This document shows, one piece after another, positions 1 through 10,608 of a stretch of 64,000 nt of DNA (its first letter is position 1; each line of letters starts with the position of its first letter). Below the pieces are notes generated by a model, which saw only the letters and a program-made list of their open reading frames with translations, was not told where the DNA came from and did no database searches. The DNA is from Hymenobacter piscis (GTDB taxonomy: Bacteria > Bacteroidota > Bacteroidia > Cytophagales > Hymenobacteraceae), in the NCBI RefSeq assembly GCF_018760735.1, contig NZ_JAHHZN010000002.1, forward strand, positions 124,001-188,000. Reading direction: 5' to 3'. Made by a program: the position numbers and the translations under genes.

Positions 1-2
1 TT

Positions 3-2345
3 ACGCCAGTGGCCGATCTGACCGTTAGCCTGGCCGGCCCGGCAACGGCCGTGAGCGGCAACGAGGTGACGTATTCCGTGACGACGACCAACGGGGGCAG
101 CTCGGCCGCGGTGAATGCCGTTACCACGGTGCAGCTGCCAACCGGCCTGACGGGCGTGGTGGTATCGGGCGACGGCAGCTACAATGCCACGACCGGCATC
201 GTGACCTTCCCGGCGGTTGCCTCCCAGCCGGTCGGCTCCATCACCAACACCATCCGCTTCCTGGCCCCGGCTTCGACGCAGCTGACCCTCACGGCCAACG
301 TGGCGGCCGAGAATGAAGAAGTGACCAGTAACAACTCGGCTACTACGGTTACTCCCCTCTCGGCTCCTACGGCCCAGACCATCGACCTGCTGACGACCAT
401 TACGCCTAGTACTACTACGCGTACTCCCGGCCAGCCCGTAACGTTTACCATCCGCAACACCAACGGTGCCACCAGTGCCGTGGCGGCCACCAACGTGCAG
501 CAACTGGTATACCTGCCGGCCGGTCTGACGGGCGTGGTAGTTTCCGACGGGGGCAGCTATGACAGCACAACCGGCATTGTGACCTTCCCGGCGGTGACTT
601 CCCAGGCCATTGGCGCTACTTCACCGGCGTACACGGTGACGGTTAATGCGCCGGCCAGCGGCTCGTTCACGGCCACGGCCGTTGTGAGTGCCAGCCAGAG
701 CGAGTCGAACCCGGCCAATAACTCGGCGGCCAGCACCATCACGGTAATGCCCCAGGCCGATGTCGCGACCCTGGTAACCGGGCCGGCCAGCACCACGCCG
801 GGCGGCGCCGTAACCTACAGCGTTGTGACCATCAACAACGGCCCTTCGGTGGCCGCTGCTACCCGCCAGACGGTGCAGTTGCCCGCTAACCTGCTGAACG
901 TAGTTGTTTCGGGTGGGGGCACGTACGACAGTGCTTCGGGTCTGGTGACCTTCCCCGACCAGAGCCTGGCGCCGGGGGTAGCCAATCAGATAACGAACAC
1001 CATCAGCTTCACGGCCCCCACTGTAGCCTACAGCGTGGTGGGTGCGGTAACAACTGCCACTGCCGAGTCGAATGCGGGCAACAACACGGCTACGCAGAAT
1101 ACCAGCCTGGGTAATCAGCCCCCCGTGGCCATTGAGGTTGTCAACTCCGAGACAACACCCCAGGGCAATACCGCCGACGCCCTGTCTCTTTCGCCCCTGA
1201 GCGGACGGGATGCCGATGGCACGCTGGCGTTCTTCACCATCACCTCGCTGCCGGATGCCAACCAGGGCGTGTTGCTCTTCAACAACCAGCCCGTAACGGT
1301 AGGCCAGAGTATTCCGGCCGCCCAGGCCGGGGAGTTGTTCTTTGATCCGGCCGCCGGGTTTACGGGCAACGCCTTCTTCACCTACACGGTAACGGACGAC
1401 CTCAACGCTACGTCAGCCAACGCCCGCTATACCATTCCCGTTGGGCAGGATGTGAGCTCCCTCTATACCGCTGCCCCCGTGCGGGGCGGCGCGACGGCCT
1501 ACCAGAACAACGACCCCATTGCCTCGGTGTTTGATCTGAACGGCGGGGCCTACGATGCAACCGGCAACGTGACCGACAACGGCCTTACCAACGCCAGCAC
1601 CGATGCGGCGGGTACTGCTCAGCTCACTAATCTGGGACTCACGCTCAACAGCACTACCGGCCTGATTTCGGTGCAGGACCGCACCAAGCTGGCTGCCGGA
1701 ACCTATACCATTCAGGTAACGACCGTGGATGAGTTCGGGGGCACCAACACCCAGCCCGTGAGCTTCACCATCGGGGCGGCCCCACTGCCCGTTACGCTGG
1801 TCAGCTTCTCGGCCCGGGCCGTTGGCCACGATGCGCGCCTGAACTGGGAAACGGCCCAGGAGCTCAACAACGACCATTTCGTGGTGGAGCGCAGCTTGGA
1901 TGGACGCACGTTTGCCAACATCGGCCGGGTAACCGGCCAAGGTACTACCAGCTCCGCTACCCGCTACAACTTCACGGATACCGGTATCGGCCGGCAGTTG
2001 CAGGGCACGGTATACTACCGGTTGCGCCAGGTCGACACCGATGGTACGGCCTCCCGGACGTCGGTCCAGACGGTAGCCTTCCAGACCGTAGCCCCAACCG
2101 ATGTAGTGGTGTACCCCAACCCTACCTCCGGGCAGGCGCCCACCTACCTGGACCTGAAAGCACTGGCCGCCGGCCGCTACACCGTCACCATCATGGACAT
2201 GACGGGCCGGGTGGTGCAGACGCTGGAAGCAGAGGGTGGTAGCACCGGAGAACTGGCCGTAGCCGGCCTGCCGGTAGGTAGCTATCTGGTACGGGTGCAG
2301 GGCAACGGCAAGCTGTTCGTAAAACCCTTGGTTAAGAGCGAGTAA
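3..2345 (+). CDS. Secreted repeat protein with type IX sorting tail (5' partial)
   Basis: The frame is open to the left edge, so the N-terminus lies outside the window. What is visible is three DUF11-like beta-sandwich repeats (pattern ADxxTxxxGP...TYxVxxxNxGxS...TVQLPxxL), then a cadherin-like block with the DADG and FTYTVTDD signatures. A conserved module starting PLPVTLVSFSA follows, and the protein ends in a type A type IX secretion C-terminal domain (VVYPNPTSG ... GSYLVRVQGNGK). Such tails direct periplasmic proteins through the type IX machinery to the cell surface. The last roughly 200 residues closely resemble the C-terminus of the next gene, so the two are tandem paralogues. No catalytic domain is visible; an adhesin or surface-layer role is inference. 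Confidence 0.85.
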   Translation, partial: TPVADLTVSLAGPATAVSGNEVTYSVTTTNGGSSAAVNAVTTVQLPTGLTGVVVSGDGSYNATTGIVTFPAVASQPVGSITNTIRFLAPASTQLTLTANVAAENEEVTSNNSATTVTPLSAPTAQTIDLLTTITPSTTTRTPGQPVTFTIRNTNGATSAVAATNVQQLVYLPAGLTGVVVSDGGSYDSTTGIVTFPAVTSQAIGATSPAYTVTVNAPASGSFTATAVVSASQSESNPANNSAASTITVMPQADVATLVTGPASTTPGGAVTYSVVTINNGPSVAAATRQTVQLPANLLNVVVSGGGTYDSASGLVTFPDQSLAPGVANQITNTISFTAPTVAYSVVGAVTTATAESNAGNNTATQNTSLGNQPPVAIEVVNSETTPQGNTADALSLSPLSGRDADGTLAFFTITSLPDANQGVLLFNNQPVTVGQSIPAAQAGELFFDPAAGFTGNAFFTYTVTDDLNATSANARYTIPVGQDVSSLYTAAPVRGGATAYQNNDPIASVFDLNGGAYDATGNVTDNGLTNASTDAAGTAQLTNLGLTLNSTTGLISVQDRTKLAAGTYTIQVTTVDEFGGTNTQPVSFTIGAAPLPVTLVSFSARAVGHDARLNWETAQELNNDHFVVERSLDGRTFANIGRVTGQGTTSSATRYNFTDTGIGRQLQGTVYYRLRQVDTDGTASRTSVQTVAFQTVAPTDVVVYPNPTSGQAPTYLDLKALAAGRYTVTIMDMTGRVVQTLEAEGGSTGELAVAGLPVGSYLVRVQGNGKLFVKPLVKSE

Positions 2346-2368
2346 TCCAACACTTAGCAGGAAACACG

Positions 2369-2402
2369 AAGCCCGGAGTTCCAAAATGGAACTCCGGGCT
2401 TC
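2369..2402 (+). terminator. Hairpin terminator after the first secreted protein
   Basis: A 14-bp perfect inverted repeat (arm core GCCCGGAGTTCC) with a 5-nt AAAAT loop lies 24 bp after the stop codon. There is no long T-run, so termination efficiency is uncertain. Confidence 0.7.
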
Positions 2403-2490
2403 GGCATTTACGGACTGTGCTACCCGGGGAAATTCTGCGAATCAGGTATTTAACAGGGTGAACGGGCGCTTTTACCCCGTGAAAAAATGC

Positions 2491-2520
2491 ATTGGGAGAG
2501 TTGCAGCCGGCGTACCTTTG
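2491..2520 (+). promoter_or_regulatory. Bacteroidota-type promoter for the giant secreted protein
   Basis: The box TACCTTTG at 2513-2520 matches TAnnTTTG exactly. ATTG at 2491-2494 lies 18 nt upstream as a -33 candidate. The ATG chosen for the gene is 64 nt downstream, which supports 2584 as the start and not an upstream in-frame ATG that falls inside the terminator. Confidence 0.6.
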
Positions 2521-2583
2521 GGAATTGGTTTTCTAGTTCTGGGAGGCCACCTGACCTGCCTTACAATTTTCCTGTTAGTACGC

Positions 2584-5500
2584 ATGAGAAACTCTTTACG
2601 CACGCTACTCTTGTTGGCGGCTTGGACTGGTATAGGGCAAGTGCCCGGTTGGGCACAGACCCGGCCGGCTCTGCCAGCCGCTGAGGTGGCCAGTTCCAGT
2701 ATTCGCGCCAGCCTGGTACAGCCGCAAGGCACGTTGCACCCGCTTTTCGAGCAGGCAAATGCCGCTAGCCTGCTGACGCCCTTCGCCAGTGAAGAAGGCA
2801 ATCGCACCGCATCAGCTACTACGGCTCCCAACAGGCCTGCGGCTATTCCCACGGTAGCCAATATTGCCTCCACAACTAGCGTAGGCCGGGGAACGGGTAT
2901 CATTCGGTTGTTACCAAGGCTTTCCAGCACCAGCCGGGATGCGACCAGCTTTGTTTTTTCTACGCTGCCCACGGCGAGCCAGGGAATTCTCTATGTGGCT
3001 GATCCTACTGTCTCCTTCTACACTACAGTCACGGCAGGTCAGGTAGTAACTGCTCAGCAGGCGGAATTTATTGCCTTTAGCGCGGCTACTAATGCCACGT
3101 TAGGCAGTACGTCCTTCCGATTCCGCGCCCGCAATGCCGACGGAACTTCGCCGGAGGCTAACTACACGTTTCAGATAATCAACACGGCTCCGACAGCGCG
3201 GGACTTTACTAACCCTACGCTCATCGGGAACGGCCTGCGCCAGAACCTGCGGGACCTGGCCGCCTGGGGCTTTGTGGACATAGACGGCACTGTTGCGTCA
3301 TTTCGTTTTACAGCCCTGCCCGCCACTGCTACCATCGGCACGCTGTACGTGAACGGCGTACCAGCGCAGCTCAACACCGATTATCCCGTTGGCCGGTCGG
3401 CGCAACTCGCTTTCCAGCCCGTGATAGGCTATTCCGGAACGGATGCTATTGCCTCATTCCGAATAAAAGATAATGATGGAGCCGACTCCAACATTGGCCG
3501 ATTCGGCATTCCGGTAAACAAGGCGACTTGTGCTCAGGCCTTAGTATTCGATTTTACCTCCCGGCCTGACGGAGAAGACTGGTCGGCACCACGTACGGTG
3601 GCCGTGGCCAATTCCAACGTGACCATCACGACCCGAGACTACGCGGCACCCGCCGGGCAAACCACGCTTACTACGGATTACCGGGTTGGCAGCCCGGGCT
3701 ATGCCCTCGACTGGTTTACCGATTACACTGGCACGACCAACATCACCAGCACCGCCAACTTTGTCTTCAATCGTCCGCTGAAAAACTTCAGCTTCACGAT
3801 GGGTGACTTGGACAAAGGCACCGCAGCTGAAGGCAGTGCCTTCGTGGATGACGTAACCTTCAACGGTTATAAGGTAGACGGGACAGTGGTGACATTGGCT
3901 GCCAGCGACATCAGCTTGGCGCCCAATGGCAACAACGTTTTTAGTGGCGGCAACCGGATTACCGGCCGCACGAACCCTGCCACCGGCTCGGGCAGCACAG
4001 TAGGCCCCGATGGCAACGTGACGGTTAACTTTCGGGAGCCCATCGTGCGCCTGGAGTTAATTTACAAAAACCTGCAAACTGAACTGACTGACCCTGGAAC
4101 CCAGGCCGTATATATTTCGGCTTTTACCTGGTGCGAAGAGGCCGATATTGCTACTACGCTCACCGGCCCGGCCCGCAGCCAAGCCGGCCAAACAGTTAGC
4201 TACGTTGTCACGACCCGTAACCAGGGGGATACCAATGCCGGAGGCGTCCGCACGCAGGTGCAACTGCCGACGAACCTGCAAAATGTAACGGGCGGCACGT
4301 ACGTGGCCAGCACTGGTGTGCTGACGCTACCCCTTATCGGGACGCTGACGCCCAACCAGCAAAGCGTCACAACTATTTCGTTTACGATGCCAGCTTCGGG
4401 CAGCGTGACGGGAACGGCATCCAGCACTTCAACCAGCCCCGATACTGAACCCGCCAACAACAACGGTTCTTTGGCCAACGCCAGTGTAACGACGGTACAA
4501 AACCGCCCACCCGTAGCCAACGACATCACCGCGCCAGCCGTGGCTGCTAACGCCGGACCTACCACTATTCCGGCCCTGACGGGCACCGACCCGGACGGTA
4601 ACGCCACCATTGCCTCGTACCGGGTTACTACCCTGCCTGCGCAAGGTACGCTCTCGTTGAACGGTACGCCCATTACGACCTCCACCGTACTTACACCTGC
4701 TCAGGCAGCGCAACTCCAGTTCACGCCTGCGGGCAGCTTTGTAGGCAACGTCACCTTCAACTACACCGTGACCGATGACCTGGGAGTCTCGGATGCCACG
4801 CCGGCTACTTACACCATTCCGGTAACAGCCGTAGCTGACGTTGTCACGACTCTCTCGACTACGCAGACGGCCGTGGCTCCTGGCGCCAGCATTACCTATA
4901 CGGCCCGGGTGCAGAACAACGGTCCTTCGGCCGCTGCTACCGTAGCATCTACCGTACAACTGCCCGCCGGCCTGCTGCTGGGAGCAGCCAATCTGCCCGC
5001 TGGTGCCTCGTACAACAACAACAGCGGCGTGGTAACCCTGCCCACCACGGCTTCACTGGCTCCCGGGGCGGGCAGTGCCCTGACCTACGCCATCACGTTC
5101 CCGGCCCCGAACTACAGCACGACCATCACGGGCGTAGCGGTCAGCAGTTCCCCTACCGCCGACCCCTCGGCCACCAACAACAACGGCAGCCAGGCCAATG
5201 CCCAGGTATCAACGGTTGTTAGCCTACCTTCGAACGGCTGTGCCGGCCCGCAGTACGGCCCCGCCCGCAGCAGCGGCCTGTATGGTGAATATTTCGCGGG
5301 TTACTTCAATGATGACCTGAACTTCTTCGCTGGCAAAACGGCCGGGGTAACCCGCTACGATGCCACCGTAAATTTCCCGGCTACCAACAGCTGGGGTAAC
5401 CTCGTGCCGCCGGCAACCGGTAGCGCTTCAGACCCAGAGGCCTTCACTGCCCGCTACAGCGGAAGCATTACTATTGCCACGGCTGGTTCTTACACGTTCT

Positions 5501-8500
5501 ACCTGAGCTCCGATGATGCCTCCTACCTGTGGCTCGATGGCGCCGTAGTAGCTCCTACTACTGGTAATGCCGCTATCAACAACGGTGGTTTGCATGGGAC
5601 TGTAGAGCGTTCAGCAACTGTTACCCTCTCGGCTGGGGTTCACAACCTGCTGATCATCTACGGTGAAAACGGCGGGGGCAACGTGCTCACCTTCTCCTAC
5701 GCCAGCACGACGGCCAACATCAGCAAGCGGATCGTACCCAACTCGGTATTGTGCGCCAGCGCTTCGCAGCCACCGGTAGCGGCTAACGTTACCAACTCCC
5801 CGGCCATGCCCAACACCAACGCGGCTACGCCTATTGCCGCGTTGAGCGCAACCGACCCCGATGGCCAGATTGACTCCTACACCATTCTGACGCTGCCTAC
5901 TGCCGCTTCGGGTACCCTGTTCCTCTCAACGGGCGGTAACCTGACGGCCGTAACGGCCGGCCAGGTCATTCCGGCCGCTCAGGCCGGCAACCTGTTTTTC
6001 GATCCGGCCTCGGATTTTGGTAATGCTGCCGGAACTACGAATGCCACCTTCACCTACTCGGCCACCGATAACAGCGGCACTGGCTCTAACGTGGCTACCT
6101 ATACTATTCCAGTGGCCACTGGCGTGACGGCGTTCAATGATGTTAATGTCACCGCACCTAACACGCCCATTACGTTCAGCGTAACGGGTAACGATGCCGG
6201 GGCTCCCCGCGACGTAGCCACCGTTGACCTCGACCCGAACACCCCCGGCCGCCAGACCACAAAAACGGTAGCCGGCCAAGGAACCTTCACGGTCGATAAC
6301 GCAGGCAACGTGACCTTTACCCCCGTGGCAGGCTTCCTCGGCACGGCCGTTATTCCCTACACCGTCAATGGTACGTCGGGCGTAACCTCTAACCAGGCCA
6401 ACATTGCCGTTACGGTTCGTGCACTTGTCGATCTGGCCACAACGGTAACCACCACCGCTGCTACCGTACAGGCCGGGCAACCCGTTACGTTCACGGTAAC
6501 GGCTTCCAACCTGACCACCCCGAACTACACCAGCGCAGCAGGCGTCACCCAGACGCTGCAACTGCCCGCCGGCCTGACAGGCGTATCGTTTTCCAACGGC
6601 GGGAGCTACAATAACAACACCGGTCTGGTTACGTTCCTGACCAACGGCACGCTGGCTCAGGGCGCTTCCACTACCTACGGTATCACGTTTACTGCTCCAA
6701 CCAGCGGTCCAATTAATGGTACAGCCCAGATTTCAACGACCAGCAACGAAATCGTCCTGACCAACAACGTGGCAACGGCTCCGGTCGTCATTACACCGGC
6801 TTTCGACCTGGCCACCCGCATTAGCGGTCCGGCTACAGTAGTAGCTGGTCAACTGGTAACCTTCAACGTTACCTCACTTAACCTGAGCGGCAGCACGGCC
6901 CCGGCTGTAGCTCAAACGGTCACGCTGCCCCGCAACCTGACTAACGTGTATGTTTCCGACTTTGGTGTGTATGACGCAAGCACGGGAATCGTCACGTTCC
7001 CAACCCTGGCTTCACTACCCGTTGGGCAGAACGCCAACCATTCGGTAAGCTTCATTGCTCCGGCGGCCGGCGCAGTTTCGGTAACGGCCAACATAGCGGC
7101 CGGTAACGGCGTGGAAACGGTGACGACCAATAATCAGGCAACGGCCGCACTCACGGTAAATGCTGCTGCGACGAACAACCAAGCCAATCTGTTCACGACC
7201 ATAACGCCTTCTACGGCTAACCCGGCACCGGCTGAACTGTATCAGTACTCCGTGGCTTATGGCAACAATGGTCCGTCGGCTGCCACTAATCCGGCGTTGC
7301 GGATTCTGTTGGCCCCGGGCCTGACAGTTACGGGCCTGCCAGCGGGCTTTACGTATAACACAACAACCGGCGAAATTACGGCTACCACCCCCTTGGCTAC
7401 CCTGGCCAGCGGTGCCAGCCAGAATTTCACTTTCAGCGTAACGGCTCCGGCCGCTGGTACGGTAACGGCTACTTCCGCCATTGCCGCCACCACTATCGAC
7501 CCCGTTCCGGCCGATAACGTGGCCATTGCCAACGTTACGGTAACCCCGCGTACGGATCTGACGACGGCCATCACGGGTACGACCACCGCAGTGGCCGGCC
7601 AGCTGGTGACCTACAACGTAACGGCGGCCAACATTGGCAGCACCGCGGCCCTGGGTACTGTTCAGACAGTTCGGATTCCGCCCTTCCTCGGCCCAGCCAA
7701 TGTTACCATCAGCGGCGGTGGCAGCTATAATAACAACACCGGCGACGTTACTTTCAGCCTGGGAACTGTAGAGGCTGGCGCTACGGCGCAGAACACGGTG
7801 AGCTTCTATATGCCGACCGAAACGCAGGTAAGCGGCGTATCTTCCGTCTCAACCTCCACTCCGGAGTCGAATGGAACCAACAACACGGCTACCCTGACGA
7901 CCACGGGCCAGCGCTCTGCCGATGTGCAGATCGTCCTCGCCACACCGGTTTCGCCGGTAGTAGCCGGTACGCCGGTCGTGTACTCGGTATCAACCAAGAA
8001 CAATGGCAACTCGCCGGCAGCCTCCGAAACGACCACCGTTCAGCTGCCTGCTGGCCTGAGTGGCGTAACGGTCTCGGGCGACGGAATCTACAATGCCACC
8101 ACAGGCGTTGTGACCTTCCCTACGCGCACGAACGTGGCTCCCGGTGCCGATGGCACGGTGACGAACACCATCGGCTTCCTTGCGCCTGACGCAATCCGCC
8201 TTAATGTAACGGCCGTGTCTAACGTATCAGCGGCGACCAATGACCTGAACCTGAGCAACAACGTAGCCAACTCGGCTATCACGTTGAGTCCGGTGACCAG
8301 CGACCTTAGCGACCTAGCGGTCAGCATCAGCGCCGACGCAGCCAACTACGCGGCCGGCAGCCCCATCACGTACACCGTAACGGTGACCAACAACGGTTCG
8401 GCCACGGCCACCGACGTCCGGACCCGGGTAGCACTGCCCGCTGACCTGACCGGCTTTGCCAATGGTACGTCCAGCGGCAGCTACAGCAATGGTGCCAATG

Positions 8501-10359
8501 GCACGGGCATCGTGCTGCTGACGGCTAACGCCGCCAACGTCAGCATCGCCAGCGGCGCCTCGCAGACGTACACGTTCTCCATTGCGGCGCCGGGTGCCGG
8601 ACCAGTATTAGCTGTCGCCAGCACGTCTTCGGATGTTTCGGATAATGTGCCAGCCAACAACATCAGCCAGACCAGCGTGAACATTTCGGCCCTGGCCGAT
8701 GTGCAGACCACGATTACCGGCCCAGGTTCGACCATCGCGGGTTCGCGGGTGGCCTACACCGTCATCACCCGCAACAACGGGAAGTCGGCAGCCAGCAGCG
8801 TGCAGCAAACGGTTCAGATTCCGGCCGGCCTCACCAATAACGGTGGCACGGTCAGCATCTCGGGCGGTGGAACCTACGACAACGCTTCGGGTTTAGTGAC
8901 TTTCCCAACTATTCCGACCCTCAACTCGGGCACCCTACAGGCGGTTATCAACACCATCGCCTTTGATTTCCCAACGGCTGCCTACACGCTCACCGCCAAT
9001 GTCTCCACTTCGACGGCAGAGAGCAATACGGCTAACAATACCAACACGAATCGGACGAACATTGCCAACCAGGCCCCGGTAGCGCGTGACGTAGTGAACA
9101 ACATCACGGCCCCTGATGGCAGCACAGCCACCATGGCCCAAGCCATTTTGCCGCTGGTTGCCACTGATGCGAACGGCACGATTCGTTCGTTCACACTTAC
9201 CAATCTGCCTAACACCACCACTCAGGGAACAATGTTTGTAGATGGCGTGGCAGTTACCGAAGGCACGGTGGTTCTACTGGCCGATGCTGGCAAGCTCTCC
9301 TTCCTGCCAGCAACCGGTTTCATAGGCAATGCGTTCTTTAACTATACGGCCACCGACAATAGCAACCTGGGCTCGCTGAATACGGCAACGTACACGCTGC
9401 CCGTTGGCCAGGACAACAGCTCAGTGTACGCCTATACACCGACTAAAGGTGGCGCAAACGTATACAACAACAACGATGTACTAGCTTACGTGACGGATAT
9501 TAATGCCGCTCGCTACAACAGCGCTGGTCTGGTATATGATGCTACAACCGGCGCCCTGGTCAATGATGCCAGCAATGGCCTGCCAACTACAGGCACAACT
9601 AATGCGGTGATTTCCGCGCCGGACAAAGCCCTGCTCAACGCAGCTGGTATCGACATCAATCCCACTACCGGCCAGTTCTTCGTTTCGGACCGGACGCTAC
9701 TCCGTCAGGGCAGCTACACGGTGAGCGTAACAACTACCGATATCAACGGGGGTACCAATACGCAGAGCGTGACGATTCCGATTGGTAGCCGTCCGCTGCC
9801 CGTAACGCTGGTTTCCTTCTCGGCGAAGGCCGCCGGGGCCGATGCGCGCCTGACCTGGGCTACGGCCCAGGAACTCAACAACGACCACTTTGTGGTAGAG
9901 CGCAGCTTTGATGGTCACGCGTTTGCGGCCGTGGCCGAAGTGAAGGGCCAAGGCACCAAAGCCTCGGCCACGAACTACACGCTCACCGACGCCCAGGCTG
10001 CCAACAAGGCCCAGGGCCGCGTAACCTACTACCGCCTGCGGCAGGTAGATACGGACGGCACCAGTACCTTCAGCGCAGTGCAGACGGTGACTTTCGGTCT
10101 GACCACCCGCACCACCAGCGTGGCCGTGTACCCTAACCCCGCCTCGAACCTGACCAACACGCGTCTGGATCTGTCGGGCACGGAGGCCGGCACCTACCAG
10201 GTGAGCATCGTGGACATGACCGGCCGCGTACTGCGCAGCTTCTCGCAGGCGGGAGCCAGCAACGAGGCGCTGGATGTAACCAGCCTCCCGGCCGGCACCT
10301 ACCTGGTGCTGGTGAAAGGCAACGGCGAATCGTTCACGCAGCGCCTGATTAAGGAGTAA
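2584..10359 (+). CDS. Giant surface protein: DUF11 repeats, PA14 domain, type IX sorting tail
   Basis: 2591 residues. The start at 2584 gives a signal peptide (MRNSLRTLLLLAAWTGIGQVPGWAQ). After cadherin-like N-terminal modules there are about nine DUF11-like repeats of the kind DLxTxITG...AGxxVTYxV...NNGxSAA...VQLPAGL, interrupted by further cadherin-like blocks with DPDG motifs. A PA14 domain sits at about residues 890-1055 (SGLYGEYFAGYF ... SSDDASYLWLDG); PA14 domains usually bind carbohydrate. The C-terminus is a type A type IX sorting domain (VAVYPNPASN ... AGTYLVLVKGNGES). Export to the cell surface is well supported. Adhesion or polysaccharide binding is inference from PA14. It is a tandem paralogue of the preceding gene and has its own promoter and terminator. 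Confidence 0.9.
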   Translation: MRNSLRTLLLLAAWTGIGQVPGWAQTRPALPAAEVASSSIRASLVQPQGTLHPLFEQANAASLLTPFASEEGNRTASATTAPNRPAAIPTVANIASTTSVGRGTGIIRLLPRLSSTSRDATSFVFSTLPTASQGILYVADPTVSFYTTVTAGQVVTAQQAEFIAFSAATNATLGSTSFRFRARNADGTSPEANYTFQIINTAPTARDFTNPTLIGNGLRQNLRDLAAWGFVDIDGTVASFRFTALPATATIGTLYVNGVPAQLNTDYPVGRSAQLAFQPVIGYSGTDAIASFRIKDNDGADSNIGRFGIPVNKATCAQALVFDFTSRPDGEDWSAPRTVAVANSNVTITTRDYAAPAGQTTLTTDYRVGSPGYALDWFTDYTGTTNITSTANFVFNRPLKNFSFTMGDLDKGTAAEGSAFVDDVTFNGYKVDGTVVTLAASDISLAPNGNNVFSGGNRITGRTNPATGSGSTVGPDGNVTVNFREPIVRLELIYKNLQTELTDPGTQAVYISAFTWCEEADIATTLTGPARSQAGQTVSYVVTTRNQGDTNAGGVRTQVQLPTNLQNVTGGTYVASTGVLTLPLIGTLTPNQQSVTTISFTMPASGSVTGTASSTSTSPDTEPANNNGSLANASVTTVQNRPPVANDITAPAVAANAGPTTIPALTGTDPDGNATIASYRVTTLPAQGTLSLNGTPITTSTVLTPAQAAQLQFTPAGSFVGNVTFNYTVTDDLGVSDATPATYTIPVTAVADVVTTLSTTQTAVAPGASITYTARVQNNGPSAAATVASTVQLPAGLLLGAANLPAGASYNNNSGVVTLPTTASLAPGAGSALTYAITFPAPNYSTTITGVAVSSSPTADPSATNNNGSQANAQVSTVVSLPSNGCAGPQYGPARSSGLYGEYFAGYFNDDLNFFAGKTAGVTRYDATVNFPATNSWGNLVPPATGSASDPEAFTARYSGSITIATAGSYTFYLSSDDASYLWLDGAVVAPTTGNAAINNGGLHGTVERSATVTLSAGVHNLLIIYGENGGGNVLTFSYASTTANISKRIVPNSVLCASASQPPVAANVTNSPAMPNTNAATPIAALSATDPDGQIDSYTILTLPTAASGTLFLSTGGNLTAVTAGQVIPAAQAGNLFFDPASDFGNAAGTTNATFTYSATDNSGTGSNVATYTIPVATGVTAFNDVNVTAPNTPITFSVTGNDAGAPRDVATVDLDPNTPGRQTTKTVAGQGTFTVDNAGNVTFTPVAGFLGTAVIPYTVNGTSGVTSNQANIAVTVRALVDLATTVTTTAATVQAGQPVTFTVTASNLTTPNYTSAAGVTQTLQLPAGLTGVSFSNGGSYNNNTGLVTFLTNGTLAQGASTTYGITFTAPTSGPINGTAQISTTSNEIVLTNNVATAPVVITPAFDLATRISGPATVVAGQLVTFNVTSLNLSGSTAPAVAQTVTLPRNLTNVYVSDFGVYDASTGIVTFPTLASLPVGQNANHSVSFIAPAAGAVSVTANIAAGNGVETVTTNNQATAALTVNAAATNNQANLFTTITPSTANPAPAELYQYSVAYGNNGPSAATNPALRILLAPGLTVTGLPAGFTYNTTTGEITATTPLATLASGASQNFTFSVTAPAAGTVTATSAIAATTIDPVPADNVAIANVTVTPRTDLTTAITGTTTAVAGQLVTYNVTAANIGSTAALGTVQTVRIPPFLGPANVTISGGGSYNNNTGDVTFSLGTVEAGATAQNTVSFYMPTETQVSGVSSVSTSTPESNGTNNTATLTTTGQRSADVQIVLATPVSPVVAGTPVVYSVSTKNNGNSPAASETTTVQLPAGLSGVTVSGDGIYNATTGVVTFPTRTNVAPGADGTVTNTIGFLAPDAIRLNVTAVSNVSAATNDLNLSNNVANSAITLSPVTSDLSDLAVSISADAANYAAGSPITYTVTVTNNGSATATDVRTRVALPADLTGFANGTSSGSYSNGANGTGIVLLTANAANVSIASGASQTYTFSIAAPGAGPVLAVASTSSDVSDNVPANNISQTSVNISALADVQTTITGPGSTIAGSRVAYTVITRNNGKSAASSVQQTVQIPAGLTNNGGTVSISGGGTYDNASGLVTFPTIPTLNSGTLQAVINTIAFDFPTAAYTLTANVSTSTAESNTANNTNTNRTNIANQAPVARDVVNNITAPDGSTATMAQAILPLVATDANGTIRSFTLTNLPNTTTQGTMFVDGVAVTEGTVVLLADAGKLSFLPATGFIGNAFFNYTATDNSNLGSLNTATYTLPVGQDNSSVYAYTPTKGGANVYNNNDVLAYVTDINAARYNSAGLVYDATTGALVNDASNGLPTTGTTNAVISAPDKALLNAAGIDINPTTGQFFVSDRTLLRQGSYTVSVTTTDINGGTNTQSVTIPIGSRPLPVTLVSFSAKAAGADARLTWATAQELNNDHFVVERSFDGHAFAAVAEVKGQGTKASATNYTLTDAQAANKAQGRVTYYRLRQVDTDGTSTFSAVQTVTFGLTTRTTSVAVYPNPASNLTNTRLDLSGTEAGTYQVSIVDMTGRVLRSFSQAGASNEALDVTSLPAGTYLVLVKGNGESFTQRLIKE

Positions 10360-10383
10360 CCTCCGGGTTGTTTCCACCCGTAA

Positions 10384-10425
10384 CCGAATGCCCCTTGCCA
10401 ACCGGCGAGGGGCATTCGGCTTTTT
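10384..10425 (+). terminator. Rho-independent terminator
   Basis: A 16-bp stem (CCGAATGCCCCTTGCC paired to its complement with one G-T wobble) and AACC loop are followed by TTTTT at 10421-10425, 24 bp after the stop of the giant secreted protein. Confidence 0.9.
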
Positions 10426-10608
10426 AGGGCCTGGCCGTTGGCCAGAGTCCCCCAACCAGCAACCGGCTTTGTCGGTATAGGCATTCTGGATTCCTTGCGC
10501 ATTGAGGATAGTCAGATGACGGAAGGTTGCCTGACTACTTATTCCGAATGCCTCGGTACTCAGCAGTACCCGCCGTCCCCCATTTCCTCCCCTTCTAAGC
10601 TCCCCTGT

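Noticed and set aside
1413..2384. Long minus-strand open frame of 323 codons under the first secreted protein
   Set aside because: It is antisense to a gene with clear domains, overlaps the terminator, and encodes low-complexity sequence without recognisable motifs; such frames are expected from high third-position GC.
2386..2583. Upstream in-frame ATG at 2386 as the start of the giant protein
   Set aside because: It lies inside the preceding terminator and upstream of the promoter box at 2513; ATG 2584 gives a proper signal peptide.
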